64,000 nt of DNA from Trichomonas vaginalis G3 (lineage: Eukaryota; Parabasalia; Trichomonadida; Trichomonadidae). A model generated the notes under the pieces. The model saw only the letters and a list, made by a program, of their open reading frames with translations, was not told the origin of the DNA and ran no database searches. The position numbers were made by a program, and so were the translations under genes. Positions 41,284 through 52,400 of this stretch are shown piece after piece. Location: contig NC_067203.1 of the NCBI RefSeq assembly GCF_026262505.1, positions 11,160,001 to 11,224,000 of the forward strand, in the 5' to 3' direction. The first letter of the stretch is position 1. Every line of letters begins with the position of its first letter.

Positions 41284-41868
41284 ATAAATTCCTCAGTATT
41301 TAAATATTTGGCTTTTTTATAATTTATATAATTTTTTTTTTAAATAACATAAATAACTCGGTAAAATAAAGCAATCATATAAAAATAGTGATATAGTATG
41401 ATTTTTTACTGTATCCATCAGATTTAAGTCTCTAAGTGCACAAATTTTTCATAACGTGGGTGATTTTATTCTCAATTATTTCCCAGGGGTTGCCGGCAAA
41501 TGCCATGTAAAACTCTCAAAAGTGTGATCCTTATGGCTGGGTGAAAAATCACCCATGTTATTTCAAATTGTTCTTTTCCCAAGGAAATAGCATTATATTC
41601 TTTCATTGAAAATACATTCTCTATGCACACAAATCTAGATGCGTACATATTGTTATAGATAGATTTCTTATAAAATATCGGAATAACAAAATAGAGACAC
41701 CCATTGTTTCTCAAGTAGTTATAAGCGAAATGTAATTTCAAGGTATGTTTTAGTTTCCAATTTCCTCATTTCAGTAAAATAGAAAAAAAAAATATTTTTG
41801 AAATGAATATTTATGATAGAATTATAACTTTTATTCAAACAACTCAATCTCTATAATGAATGCTATGA
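41284..41868. other. Intergenic stretch with a dyad and an ankyrin-upstream-like segment
   Basis: An imperfect inverted repeat (ACGTGGGTGATTTT near 41455 and AAAATCACCCATGTT near 41550) encloses about 80 bases. The segment 41563-41672 resembles the upstream region of the ankyrin gene at 11276-11402 (shared GTACATATTG and terminal CTTATAA). No gene follows it. A minus frame at 41472-41741 is not convincing. Confidence 0.4.
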
Positions 41869-42483
41869 TTATGGCGTAATAAACATGATAATTAAAATGA
41901 TCAAAAGAATGAAAAGGATAATTATTGATAAGAAGATCCATCTGTACTTAGAAACGAATAATTTAAGCTTTAGACGTGTGTATGATGGGGAATTATGAGC
42001 TTCAGAGACTTCAGTAAATGTATTTTCATTCTGTGCGTTTTTATGATCTGATTCAATTGACTTTCCCAAATTAGCCAGTATTTGGTCAGAATCATCGATT
42101 TCTGTTGGCTGAATTTGTAAAGTCTTTGAATGCGCAAGAATTGTGTTTCTTAGTTGTGGTTCAAAATCACTCTGTAGGTCAAACGATGATGAAACTTCCC
42201 ATTTGTTTGCATAAGATGTTAAGACTGTTTTTTGAATGCTTTCTAAAATACGAAATGCTTGATCTGCTTGAGCATCCACATCACAAGCAGCAATAACATT
42301 CAATTCTTTTTTATTATGAAGAATGAAAAATCGATATCCCAACTTGTCCACTCTCATTCTTTCGTTTGAGAGATCTTTTGATATCAGGATTTCATTAATT
42401 GCTATATCGAAATCACCATCACCACTAGCACTTTGTGCTAGGATAATATTATTTCGAGTAATTGCAAGATATTCTATTTCCAT
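41869..42483 (-). CDS. Longin-domain, tail-anchored R-SNARE-like protein
   Basis: The start is the ATG at 42483 (MEIEYLAITRNNIILAQ), supported by an Inr-like TCACTTTT 12 bases upstream; 204 residues. The first 110 residues fit a longin fold (IEYLAITRNN, the turn SGDGDFDIAINEIL, KLGYRFFILHNKKELNVIAA, then a long helix DAQADQAFRILESIQ). A linker region of about 60 residues sits where a SNARE helix should be, but its heptads are weak and I cannot place the zero-layer Arg. The protein ends in KYRWIFLSIIILFILLIILI, a tail anchor. It probably acts in vesicle fusion as a VAMP7-type or degenerate R-SNARE. Confidence 0.7.
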   Translation of the reverse strand: MEIEYLAITRNNIILAQSASGDGDFDIAINEILISKDLSNERMRVDKLGYRFFILHNKKELNVIAACDVDAQADQAFRILESIQKTVLTSYANKWEVSSSFDLQSDFEPQLRNTILAHSKTLQIQPTEIDDSDQILANLGKSIESDHKNAQNENTFTEVSEAHNSPSYTRLKLKLFVSKYRWIFLSIIILFILLIILIIMFITP

Positions 42484-42489
42484 TCTTTG

Positions 42490-42497
42490 AAAAGTGA
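42490..42497 (-). promoter_or_regulatory. Initiator-like motif of the longin gene
   Basis: TCACTTTT on the minus strand, A at 42495, 12 bases before the ATG at 42483. Confidence 0.6.
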
Positions 42498-42533
42498 CAA
42501 AAATAAAATCATACATCTTTTATTAAAATAAAT

Positions 42534-42641
42534 ATGAATTCAAATAGAGCCGATCAATACAAAGATAAATTTTCAAAAGAAGATGCTTTTGAAACATATT
42601 TTCTGATTTCATATCCCGAGAATAAAGTTCCAGCAGTTTAA
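42534..42641 (+). CDS. Possible 35-residue ORF divergent from the longin gene
   Basis: A short frame (MNSNRADQYKDKFSKEDAFE ... PENKVPAV) has a protein-like composition with charged residues. It starts 50 bases from the divergent longin ATG. It may be a truncated gene or chance. Confidence 0.2.
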   Translation: MNSNRADQYKDKFSKEDAFETYFLISYPENKVPAV

Positions 42642-43094
42642 CATGTTCTTCAATGAAGTCGCCACATGCACAATTATCAAAATTGAATAAAAATTAATAT
42701 TATCTTTAAATATAGGTCATCAAAATCGGAATAAAATGATTAAATGTAACTACAGATACAAATCATGATGCACACGAGCTATACATAGTGATTAATTATA
42801 GCATGGAACTCATTTAATACCTATTAATAATAGTGATATTTTTTAAAACATGGATTAAACTTATAAATATGGATCAATTAAATCTACCTTAGACTGAATA
42901 TTTATGGTATAAGTTTCCGAAAGTATTTTCTTTGGGATTAATAAATTGAATACTATTACTCAATTTTTTTCTATGAATACTCACAAAAAAAAAATCAAAT
43001 ATTAAAAAGAGTTCATAAACAAATATGTATGAAAAGTTTAAATGGAAAATTTTTAATCGCATTTGAAGTAATGAAAATAAAATATTGAACAGGT
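42642..43094. other. Intergenic stretch
   Basis: AT-rich; no gene or repeat recognised. Confidence 0.5.
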
Positions 43095-45011
43095 TTATCT
43101 GAGATCTTTCTGCTCGAAGAAGTTTTCGATTTTCTCTTGTTCCTGGAAATCATCGACGAATGGATCATCAGTTTCAGTGATACCTGTTGTCCATAATGGG
43201 TTAGTATAAGTAATCGTGACATCAGCAGACGAAAGATCCTTAGCGGTGAGAACTGTTTCTTCCTGGAGTGACAAGGCCGAATCCTCTGTTGATTCATCCT
43301 TCTCTCTGAAGTACAAGAATAGGAAGATTGAAAGAGCGATGAGAGCGAGTAATCCACCAACAATACCAAGGATAAGTCCAAGTAATTTGGTCTTCTTGTT
43401 ATGGGTGGTGTCTGTATTGGCTTGGACTTCTGGAATGTTTGGATTAAGTGTTGGTCCGACTGTGACAATGATAATGAGGTCAGATGGTGAAGGTGTGTAC
43501 TTAGGAGTATTATGTGGTGTCGTTGCAACTGTTTCGTGAGGTGTTGGCTTAGGAATTGTGATGGTGAAATTAGGATAAAGTAAAGGAACGGAATAAGAGC
43601 CTGGGAATATCTTTCCTGACTTCAACGAAGCACCAATAACTGTTGCAGCTGATCTGTACTGTCTCTGTGTGATTGGAGTGTTGAATTTTGTAATTGGAGT
43701 GGCATAGTAAACGAAATTGGTTGGATTTGGAATATCATATGCAGTTCCATTTTCTGTTTCAGTTGCATTGATGTATGAAATGTTCGTTTCGTTGTAAATA
43801 TTAGGAGCATCTCCAATTCCTGGTAAATCGGTTGTAATTACTTCGCAAATACCCCATGGCTCTAATGTAGTGTTTCTCATCTGTAAGTAGTTGACGGAAC
43901 AGTTTCCATTCAAAGGACGATTAACTTTTGAAATTGCTTCATCTCTCTCGACTTCTGGGACTGCTCCGTACATGTAGTCATCGTATGTGACGTATTCTAT
44001 GTAGCCATCAAGAAGAACTTCGTTACCAGCGCCTCCTCCCAAAGATGATCCGGTTGTTGTTGCTGAATCTTTGTAGAAACAGCAGTGGTAGGATTGGATG
44101 ATACGCTGCTCGTAAGTCTTTGGTCCTTTTGGCAATGAACCCTTCCTGGAGTCAGAGAAAAAGTAAATTGCACCGCCACCTCTTCCATATTGATGATTAG
44201 GGATAACTGTATTGGCATAATCGTCACCAATAGTCTCGCCGCGTAATTTGGTCTTAGTATCTGTAGTCAAACGGTACTCTGTAGTTGAGGCATTAACTGT
44301 ATTGTAGGCGAACCAGTTCCTGTGGAGTTTGAGGGAATCGCAGTTTGCTGTGGAGATGGCACCACCCGTGAAGGAGCATTTGTTACTGTAGAACTTGGAA
44401 AGTTCAATGTAAACTTCAACTGCGTAAGAAATAGCTATGGCACCGCCAACTTCTGAGGCAATGTTTTGTCTGAACTCAAGCCAGCCAGCAATAAGTGTCA
44501 TTTGTGGAGAAAGATAGCTGCTTTCTGTTGGTTTGAATGTTGACTGGAAATAAATGGCGCCACCGTGCTTGTACGCCATGTTTGATGTAAATGTGGTGTT
44601 GTAAAGTAGCAAAGCTGATGCCTTGGCGCAAATGGCTCCACCTAAAGCAGCTTGATTGGATTCAAAGATTATGTGGTAATCAGGTGAATCTGAATGCGCT
44701 TGGAATATACTTTCGCATAGAAATATGGCGCCACCAGAGCTGGATGTAACTCCTGCACCAAAAGCAAAGTTATTTGAAAATTTTGTTCGGCCTTTAATTG
44801 TTAATTCGCATTTGTAAAATGTATTTGTCCTTCCTGTTGAACTGATTTCTTTATCTTCGATTGTAGTCGCTTGTTCATAATATTGATAAATATCTGAAGT
44901 TGATTCATCCATACCTTTTACGAAGATGGGCGCATCTTCATACTCTAATACATTTGGAAGATCGAAGGATTTAATTGTCTGGGTTAAAAAACAAAAGAAA
45001 AAACAGATCAT
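43095..45011 (-). CDS. Pmp-like beta-helix surface protein, single-pass
   Basis: The 638-residue product starts with a hydrophobic signal-like segment (MICFFFCFLTQTIKS). The ectodomain carries the GGAI and FxxN motifs of polymorphic membrane protein (Pmp)-type beta-helices: SGGAIFLCES, LGGAICAKAS, HGGAIYFQ, VGGAIAIS, TGGAISTAN, GGGAIYFF, with FSNNFAFG, FESNQAA, FTSNMA, FYSNKC. A Pro/Thr-rich stalk (NPNIPEVQANTDTTHNKK) is followed by a TM helix (LLGLILGIVGGLLALIALSI). The 70-residue tail contains TYTNPLW, an NPx-type sorting motif. T. vaginalis has a Pmp-like family linked to host-cell adhesion. The preceding bases carry AAAAGTGACA in gene sense rather than a normal Inr. The stop is followed by A. 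Confidence 0.88.
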   Translation of the reverse strand: MICFFFCFLTQTIKSFDLPNVLEYEDAPIFVKGMDESTSDIYQYYEQATTIEDKEISSTGRTNTFYKCELTIKGRTKFSNNFAFGAGVTSSSGGAIFLCESIFQAHSDSPDYHIIFESNQAALGGAICAKASALLLYNTTFTSNMAYKHGGAIYFQSTFKPTESSYLSPQMTLIAGWLEFRQNIASEVGGAIAISYAVEVYIELSKFYSNKCSFTGGAISTANCDSLKLHRNWFAYNTVNASTTEYRLTTDTKTKLRGETIGDDYANTVIPNHQYGRGGGAIYFFSDSRKGSLPKGPKTYEQRIIQSYHCCFYKDSATTTGSSLGGGAGNEVLLDGYIEYVTYDDYMYGAVPEVERDEAISKVNRPLNGNCSVNYLQMRNTTLEPWGICEVITTDLPGIGDAPNIYNETNISYINATETENGTAYDIPNPTNFVYYATPITKFNTPITQRQYRSAATVIGASLKSGKIFPGSYSVPLLYPNFTITIPKPTPHETVATTPHNTPKYTPSPSDLIIIVTVGPTLNPNIPEVQANTDTTHNKKTKLLGLILGIVGGLLALIALSIFLFLYFREKDESTEDSALSLQEETVLTAKDLSSADVTITYTNPLWTTGITETDDPFVDDFQEQEKIENFFEQKDLR

Positions 45012-45715
45012 TTACAAAATTATTGTCACTTTTGTTAATTTGAATGGTTTGAATTTTAACAATCAGGTCAATCATGAATATATAATCCAATCATATTCTA
45101 GTTCCAATAGAAAAGTCGATCATTACTCTTTTTTCAAATTTGAGAACAAATTCAAAATATTTACTGACTGTTAAAATTGTCTTATTATTACTTCATTATT
45201 GATACATAGCAATGACTAATTAAACGAGATTAGTATTCAAAAAATCTGACAATAGCTTTGGGGTTTTAAAAAACAATTTACTTTCACGAACTCTTTAAAA
45301 ACAAATCAATAAATCAAATTTGAGTTGAAATCTGATTCAAAAATAATTTTGTTAATAACATTAAATACTCACTTATAAGAGTCTATGATTACAATTTTCT
45401 TAATAACGATCGATTTTTAACTGTGCTTCGATTTGTGTTTGCCTCAAAAATTTTTAAGATCATAACCTTAAAAATTAGTGGTTTTTATTAAGGGTGCACC
45501 CGTATGTACGTTTATTTAAGAGGAGGAGGATTACCCTCTCAATTTTGAGGGATTCGTTAGTTTATTTTCTCGATGAATATGCAATAAAATTTGATTTTTA
45601 CCTTATCAATATACTTCATATAATATACACATGTTCATGTAAAAACTTTTTTCCAAAATCCTCAGGAATTAAGGGATTTTTGAATTAGGGTTGTACAAAC
45701 TGGCACAATTTTGCG

Positions 45716-45831
45716 GGCCGCCTGCCAGGAGCTGGCACGCGGCCAAAATCAAAAAAGTGGCCAAAAATCGGGCCTCGTGGCGTGGAAAGGGTGGAGCCCG
45801 AAGGGCGACATCCTTTCCACGCCACTCGGCC
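45716..45831. other. GC-rich double hairpin
   Basis: Hairpin A, 45716-45744: GGCCGC, a C-C mismatch and TGCCAG pair with CTGGCA, C, GCGGCC around loop GAG. Hairpin B, 45771-45831: GGCC, a TC bulge, then GTGGCGTGGAAAGG pairs with CCTTTCCACGCCAC, TC, GGCC. The top of B is an inner GCCC-GAA-GGGC hairpin. They are 26 bases apart. G+C is about twice that of the surroundings. The symmetric TC/TC internal loop suggests a selected structure. Confidence 0.75.
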
Positions 45832-46439
45832 TATGACCACAATTATATAATATGCTCATTATTATTTTTTCTTCTTTTCTCTTCTTTTTTTTCTTTTTCC
45901 CTTTTCCCTTCCTTTTTTTCTAGTTTTGGAAAGGAAAAAGTAAAAAATTTAATAATTAATTAATTTTATTACTATGAAAATATACTTTTTAGCTTATATT
46001 GTAAGCTGTGAGAGTTTTAAGTGATGGAAGATATAAATCAAATTTGAAATTCAACAAATCTTGTTATGATTAAGTTGAATATTGTACTCTAATTAAGAGT
46101 TTTCAGTTATGAACTCAGGTATTATATAATAAAAGTATAACTCAAGTAATAAAGAGGTTTTTAAAATGTAGATCTGAAAATCAAACTACCATGTTTGATA
46201 TGATTAAGTTGAATAATGTTATTTTATTAAATGGTTCAAATCTGTGAAATCGGCAATTACAAATTAAAGGCGTAGTTCAAAAAATTAAAGAGATTTTAAA
46301 AATTTAATATCAGAATTAAACTAAAAAAAGGATTTAGTTATTTCAGTAATTATCAGAAAAGGTTAAAAAGATAGGGTAAGTAATGAGACTTGAGTGAGAT
46401 GTGAGAAATCATATGTAAATAATTAGATATCTGATGAGT

Positions 46440-46740
46440 AAGGTAGTAATGAGAGTTAAGATCTGGTTAGTAAGGTCGGAGAGTTAAGATCTGGTTAGTA
46501 AGGTAGTAATGAGAGTTAAGATCTGGTTAGTAAGGTAGTAATGAGAGTTAAGATCTGGTTAGTAAGGTAGTAATGAGAGTTAAGATCTGATGAGTAAGGT
46601 AGTAATGAGAGTTAAGATCTGATGAGTAAGGTAGTAATGAGAGTTAAGATCTGATGAGTAAGGTAGTAATGAGAGTTAAGATCTGGTTAGTAAGGTAGTA
46701 ATGAGAGTTAAGATCTGGTTAGTAAGGTAGTAATGAGAGA
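46440..46740. repeat. Tandem repeat, 32-bp unit, nine copies plus a partial one
   Basis: The unit AAGGTAGTAATGAGAGTTAA continues GATCTGGTTAGT. Copy 2 is 4 bases shorter. Copies 5-7 carry GATGAGT in place of GGTTAGT. A degenerate unit precedes the array from about 46375. Otherwise the copies are nearly identical, so the array is young. Confidence 0.92.
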
Positions 46741-48307
46741 TCTGCGGGCAGTAATGATACATCTATGAGTACATAACTAAAACCTGAGTTCTATGAGCGA
46801 AATCTGAGAGCTAAAAGCCGAGAGATCTAAGGTAAGTAATGAGAGAAGAGAATTTGAAATTTTACAAAATACGTTTACTCATACAAAATAATTCGCATTC
46901 TTTTATAACGAATCTCAATGCCAATTAATACATAAAACAGATTTTAGCAATCAATTGCAAGATTTAGAAAGATTTTATTTATAATCTCAGCCAAATTAAC
47001 AAATATTTTATTGATTTCGTAAAAAATAGCAATAAAACATAAAAATATGACATTCTATTTTTCCAAAAAAATTTCAAAAATCATTTTTTAACATGAAATT
47101 TATATTTTTTAATTTTTTTTTTAAATTTTGAATTTTTTTTTTGGAATTTTCAACCATGTCAAAAGTCGGGATCTACAAATGTATTCTCTTTGACATAGGA
47201 TAAAAACATCCTTTCTTATAATTTCATTGTAAAATAAAATTTTCTTAAATTTATTGAATCCAAACTCAACTTTGCAACATTTTATTATCATAAAAACTAA
47301 GAAACATCAGGTAAACTTCAATTTGGAGAGCTTAAAATCATATCTAAATTGAAAAATAAGGGGGAAAAAATTGTAAAAAAAAATCTCATTAGATGGGGCA
47401 AAAAGTGACTTTTTTAATGTGTTTTTTAAAAAAATCCTCAGGAATTAAGGGATTTTTGAATTTTAAGAATTTTTTTCGAATTTTTTCGAAAAAAAATATT
47501 TTCAGAACAGCCTTAACGGCTAAGATTTAGGAACAATGTTAAGTATCAAAAAGAAAGGAGGTCTGATATAGACAACATATATCGTTGAAGGTTGAAAAAA
47601 TCTCTAATATTTGAGCCCAAAATTTCAAATTTTAATTTTTTGAAAAAAGAGGCCACCCGTATGTACGTTTATTTGAGAGGAGGAGGATTATATTTTTGAA
47701 AGGGTGAAACATTATGAATATGTTAATTATATAATAATATGTATTATTATAAAAAAGAAAAAATAAAGCACGTTAAAATTTTTCTTTCTTGATTTTTTAC
47801 AAAATCTACTTAGAATTATGCAAAATATGACTAAATAATTATAAATTTCAAGTTAAATTTTAATTTTGATAAATAATTTAAATTTCAAAATATCAAGTTC
47901 AGTTCGACTATGTATGTAGTAATTCCTCAATAAAGTGCCAAAACCCTATTAAAATATATGAACATTTTCAACATTTTAATGTTTTTATTTAAAAATTTGT
48001 TGGAATATGAGCTTCAAACAATTATTATGTAAATAAAAATAATTAAATATATGTATTTATTCGTATTACAACCGTAGTAAGTCGATTCTTCCTTTCTTCT
48101 ACTGAGGTTTGAATTTGATTTCGAATTGTAAAGAGATTCAAAGGGAAAATACTAGCGGATAAAAACTACCTCAATGAAAGGGTCATAATGGACTCAAGTT
48201 GTATTTTTTGATATTTTTTGCTTTTCGAGCCTAAATAGGTAGCCAAGATAATGCCTAAAAATAAGGTTCTAAATTCTGAAGTTTACATGATCCTCTCGTG
48301 TGCACCC

Positions 48308-49413
48308 TTAACACCCCTTTTTTTGATAAAAGACTAAGAGTATCACATTTAGAACATTTTTACTTTTAGAATGTGATAATTTAGAGGGTTTTGCTCTATA
48401 AGGTCATACAAATATTGTTAGCCTTAGATATATTTCAATTATTTTCATGTTGGACATCTTGTAAATCATGATATGCTGCTAAAGAGCTAATTTTTAGTCT
48501 TTATTTCCATACCTTGTAATTTCAAATCAATTTCCTTCTATTCCTCTCTTGATGGCCTAATACATTTGTCGTTTCTTTAAAATATTGATAAACACAAATA
48601 CAAATGGTGTTCATTTGATCAAATGTTTATCCCAAAAGAGAAGTCACTCAACTCAGGGTGTCCCATGGAGATTGAATCAAGGAGTAACAATGAAAATATA
48701 GATTATATTAGTTGATCTTATATCATATGTGTGTGGTAATGAGTGATTTATGATAAAGAATTCAATGTTATTATTACATATTAACAAATTTATCTATATT
48801 TGATTATGAATGAATTTCAAACGATTTGGTATTAGGGGATGCTTTCTATCAATGCCAAAACATAAAATAAAATTTAAAATGGAGAAATATAAGCCAGAAT
48901 ACTTGAATAACTTGGTGAAATACCAAATAATGATATATAAAAATATGACTCTCCAATATAGAATGTTTCAAAGTAGGAAATGAGCTAAATAATTTGGTAA
49001 ACTTTCCATGGGAAGGATTTGAAAAGATTTTGCTATAATAAGTGTATAATATATATGATAGGAAATTGATTAGAACATGAGTTTAAAGGATTAAACCTGG
49101 AAAAATAATTAGAATGTATTCCTGGATTAAGAAAACTAGAAATGAGGCCAACTGAAGATTATTTAATGCAAGTATTGGATCATTTGACTTTCTTTGTCGA
49201 GGGTATAACCTTAACCTTTTTAGTTTGGATATTTTTCATGATATTGAGTTTCTTTGAAAATGTGTAACAAAGCTGTCGAAGTTTAATAAATGATATATAT
49301 TCGATTCTTAAACTATTATTAATATTATTAAGCATTCAAGAACGAAATGTAAGAAAAAATAATTTTAATTTTTCTATAAACTAAAATACAAACAAAATTT
49401 TTTATTGATTCAT
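48308..49413. other. AT-rich intergenic stretch
   Basis: No supported gene. A short dyad (ATCACATT / AATGTGAT) lies at about 48334-48374. Scattered plus-strand snippets such as PGLRKLEMRPTEDYLMQVLD near 49125-49190 may be coding relics but are too short to name. Confidence 0.4.
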
Positions 49414-52400
49414 CTATACCTTTTTATATTTGGGCTTTACACTCCTTCTTGGGCTGACAATAACCTTTTGAGGAGTAAATTTCTTTGCAATTTCATGAGA
49501 TCTTCTATAAACTTCATTTTCTTTGTCTTTTATCATTGCATCAATCTTCTGTTTAATTCTTTCATTTTCAATTTTGATCAAATCATTTTCTTTTTGAATT
49601 TTCTTTATGACCAAATTATTTTCACTTTCATGTTTAATTTTGTTATAGTTTGAAAGCTGTATTTGCCTTCTTATTGCTTCGGCCTTTTGGTGTGGCTCAC
49701 GTACTTGGTGCTCTACAATATCATCTACGAGTTCACTGTCATTTATCATGTTTTCCAGTTCATCTTGCTTAGAAATTATCTGGGCCAAAATTTGAGAATT
49801 TCCTTTATCGTCGACCAAACCTAAACTTTTTATTTTTGACTCTATTTCAGTGATTTCTTTTTGTATTATTCCATTGGTGTTTTCGAGTTTTGCACTGTCG
49901 TGTTTTGCCAAATCAAGCTCTTCTTTCAGTTCTTCAACAAGGAATTCCGCTTTTGTCAATGCGTTCAAGTCTTTCCTCATGTTCGTGTTGATTTCGGATG
50001 TATCTGTGATGGAAGATTTTCTTAGCCATAACAAAGCACCTGTCATTGATCGAACTTGTGTTTCTCTGTTTTGGATGAGAGCCGTGAAACGCTTTTTGAT
50101 GCCAATTGGAACTAAAACGTTCAAAATCCTTAAGATTTTGATCTGATTTATCGAATCTTCGTTTTCTTCTGCGATTTGCTTGATTTTCTGTCTGCGAGCA
50201 TCCAAGTATTGCTTGAGATCAATACTTTGCAACTTCTTTTGTTCTTCTTCATCGTTAAATTTTTCGACATTTTGAATTCCGATGTCAACCATCTTTTCTC
50301 GCGTTTCAGAGTACTCTTTATTGGCTTCTCTTATTGAGTTTCGAAGGTCTGTAACAAGGTTTCTAAGTTCTGACCTTTTTAGACGTTCAACTTTCCATTT
50401 ATCAACTGATTCCGCTTTCATCATCCTATTTAACTGGTCATTTAGCTTGTTTAGCTCAAGTAGTTGTGGTTTGAGCTTAAGAGCGCTATCAAAAGAACAT
50501 GTATCTTGAACTGTGTCTAAAACAACTTTTCGAAACGCGTCGAAAACGATGATTTTGACTTCGTTCTCGTTTGTATCGCTGATTATGTTAGACAAATATG
50601 CAGTCCATGTCTTGATAAGGCACATAGGAGAGATATCTGTCGTTAAAGTCAATAATGAATTAATCGGGTTCAATAATTCCTCCAAAAATCCTAAAGAAAA
50701 CGTAAATTCGTCAACAAGAGCAGGATTTAGAGAGGTCATAAGCTCCGAAATCTTTCTTCTAATGAAATGATCTGCATATGCGAGTTCTTGGTTAAATTGG
50801 CGATTTATTTCGGAGCTTTTTGTGTTATAGTACGATCTCAAAGGCTCAATTCTGATGGATTTCCTATAAAATTCCGGTTTTTTGATGATTTGGAATTCGA
50901 AATCATCAGATTCGTTAGATTTTGCTTTATCTACAGACTTGGGATTAATAATAGAATCAATGATGTATATTACTGCTTCTTCTTGAGTCTTTAATCCCTT
51001 GTTAAATTGAATTGTTTGAGATTGTGAACTCAAAATCCTACTTCCACGGGTAAATTGGAAAGATGTGGTATCTAATACGCTCAATATTGATAACTCTTCT
51101 GGTTTCTTGCTTCCATTTTGTATCTGTGGAAAGATAAGATACAAAATTGAATTTGTGTACTGATTTAAGAGTTCTATGTAATGTTCCTTCGTTATTGGTA
51201 ATAATTTTATCGTAGAAAATTCAACTAACAGCTCATTACGTGCAACTAAGCTACAATTATTAAAATTTTTATCAATCCACGAAGGACTATAGTTTTCATG
51301 GACATAAAAGTTGACACAGTTCTTCGCTGTTGTATAAATTTCCTTAACGTAGTCTTGGTAAAGCTCAGAACCCCCGTATTTGCTGTATTGATTTTGAATT
51401 GAGTTCAAAACAGCACATTGAAGCTTCAAAAACAAGATCTTTTTAAACCATGAACAGCTATCAACAGTTAATTGGTCAAGAAGTTTTGAATCCCAATTTA
51501 CTCGATTTTTCAAAATTGACTGCGAAAGTTGCTTGTTTTCTACCTGTATGTTAGAGATATATCTCATGAAATACATTATACCTAATCTTTCCGCTGTAAA
51601 ATCAATTCCTGACTTTAATAAATTTGTATCGAAAATTTTCATGATTTCGTATTGATCAGGGAACACCAATGTATTTATTTTACCATCAGAAACAAGTAGT
51701 TTCCTTCCATCTCGTATTAGTCTGTTTGGATCTGGATCAAAAGTTAAAAATGACCTTTCTATTGTTGTTATTGATATAAGTTCGTTTTGGAGTATCAAAG
51801 GTGTAATAAATCTTTCAAATTCTTCTGAATTTTCGAAGTTTTGGAACAAATCTTTCTTCAAATATTGAAATTTTCGATTTTCAACATGAATTGTGTTGAA
51901 AAAGAGCTGATAAAGGATCTTTCTATCCCTATCTCCTCCATATAATTTGTCTTCTATGTACTTTTTATTGTAATTTACGTTATTATGAATAATTATTGCT
52001 TCTAAATATAGATTATACCTTTTCTGAGCCATCAGCATATCTTGAAATAATTCAATACCGTCTTCTGTCATCATTTTACTGACTTTTTCAGTGTCAGAAA
52101 AATTAAATTCAGAATTCAGAGCAAAACTTACAATATTATGTTCATTAAGCTGCTCATTATACTTATCTATCAAGTTAATAGTTCTAATGACCTCCAATCT
52201 CAATCCGAAACATGATTTTATAAATTGATAAAAAATTTGAGGTTCAAATCGATCATATTTCGAAATTGAGTCAATGTATGGACATTGGAATAACGATATA
52301 ACAGAATCAGAGCAATTTTTAAGCTTGCAATAAGTTTCTGGAAAAAATGGAAAATTTTTCTTGTCAATTTGAAGGGATTTCCAAAATCCGTAGTACAAAT

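Larger units (their letters stand above)
45492..48307. mobile_element. TTAA-flanked composite repeat element, 2816 bp
   Basis: The ends are GGGTGCACCCG at 45492 and the complement CGTGTGCACCC ending at 48307, with TTAA on both sides (45488-45491 and 48308-48311). Two internal direct repeats suggest a composite origin: ACCCGTATGTACGTTTATTT and its continuation at 45498-45533 and 47655-47690 (one mismatch in 36), and AAAATCCTCAGGAATTAAGG and its continuation at 45655-45687 and 47431-47462. They appear in opposite order at the two places. Inside are a GC-rich double hairpin, a polypyrimidine run (about 45866-45925) and a 32-bp tandem repeat. No transposase frame was found. Confidence 0.55.

Noticed and set aside
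41472-41741. 89-codon minus-strand frame
   Set aside because: It overlaps the dyad and the upstream-like segment and shows no domain or start signal.
45716-45831. HDV-like or hammerhead self-cleaving ribozyme
   Set aside because: The two hairpins are simple stem-loops; I could not form the nested pseudoknot of HDV-like ribozymes or find the CUGAUGA and GAAA core of a hammerhead.
45691-45963. 90-codon plus-strand frame over the GC-rich hairpins
   Set aside because: Its composition follows the hairpins and the polypyrimidine run (Ser/Phe/Leu tail); no protein-like pattern.
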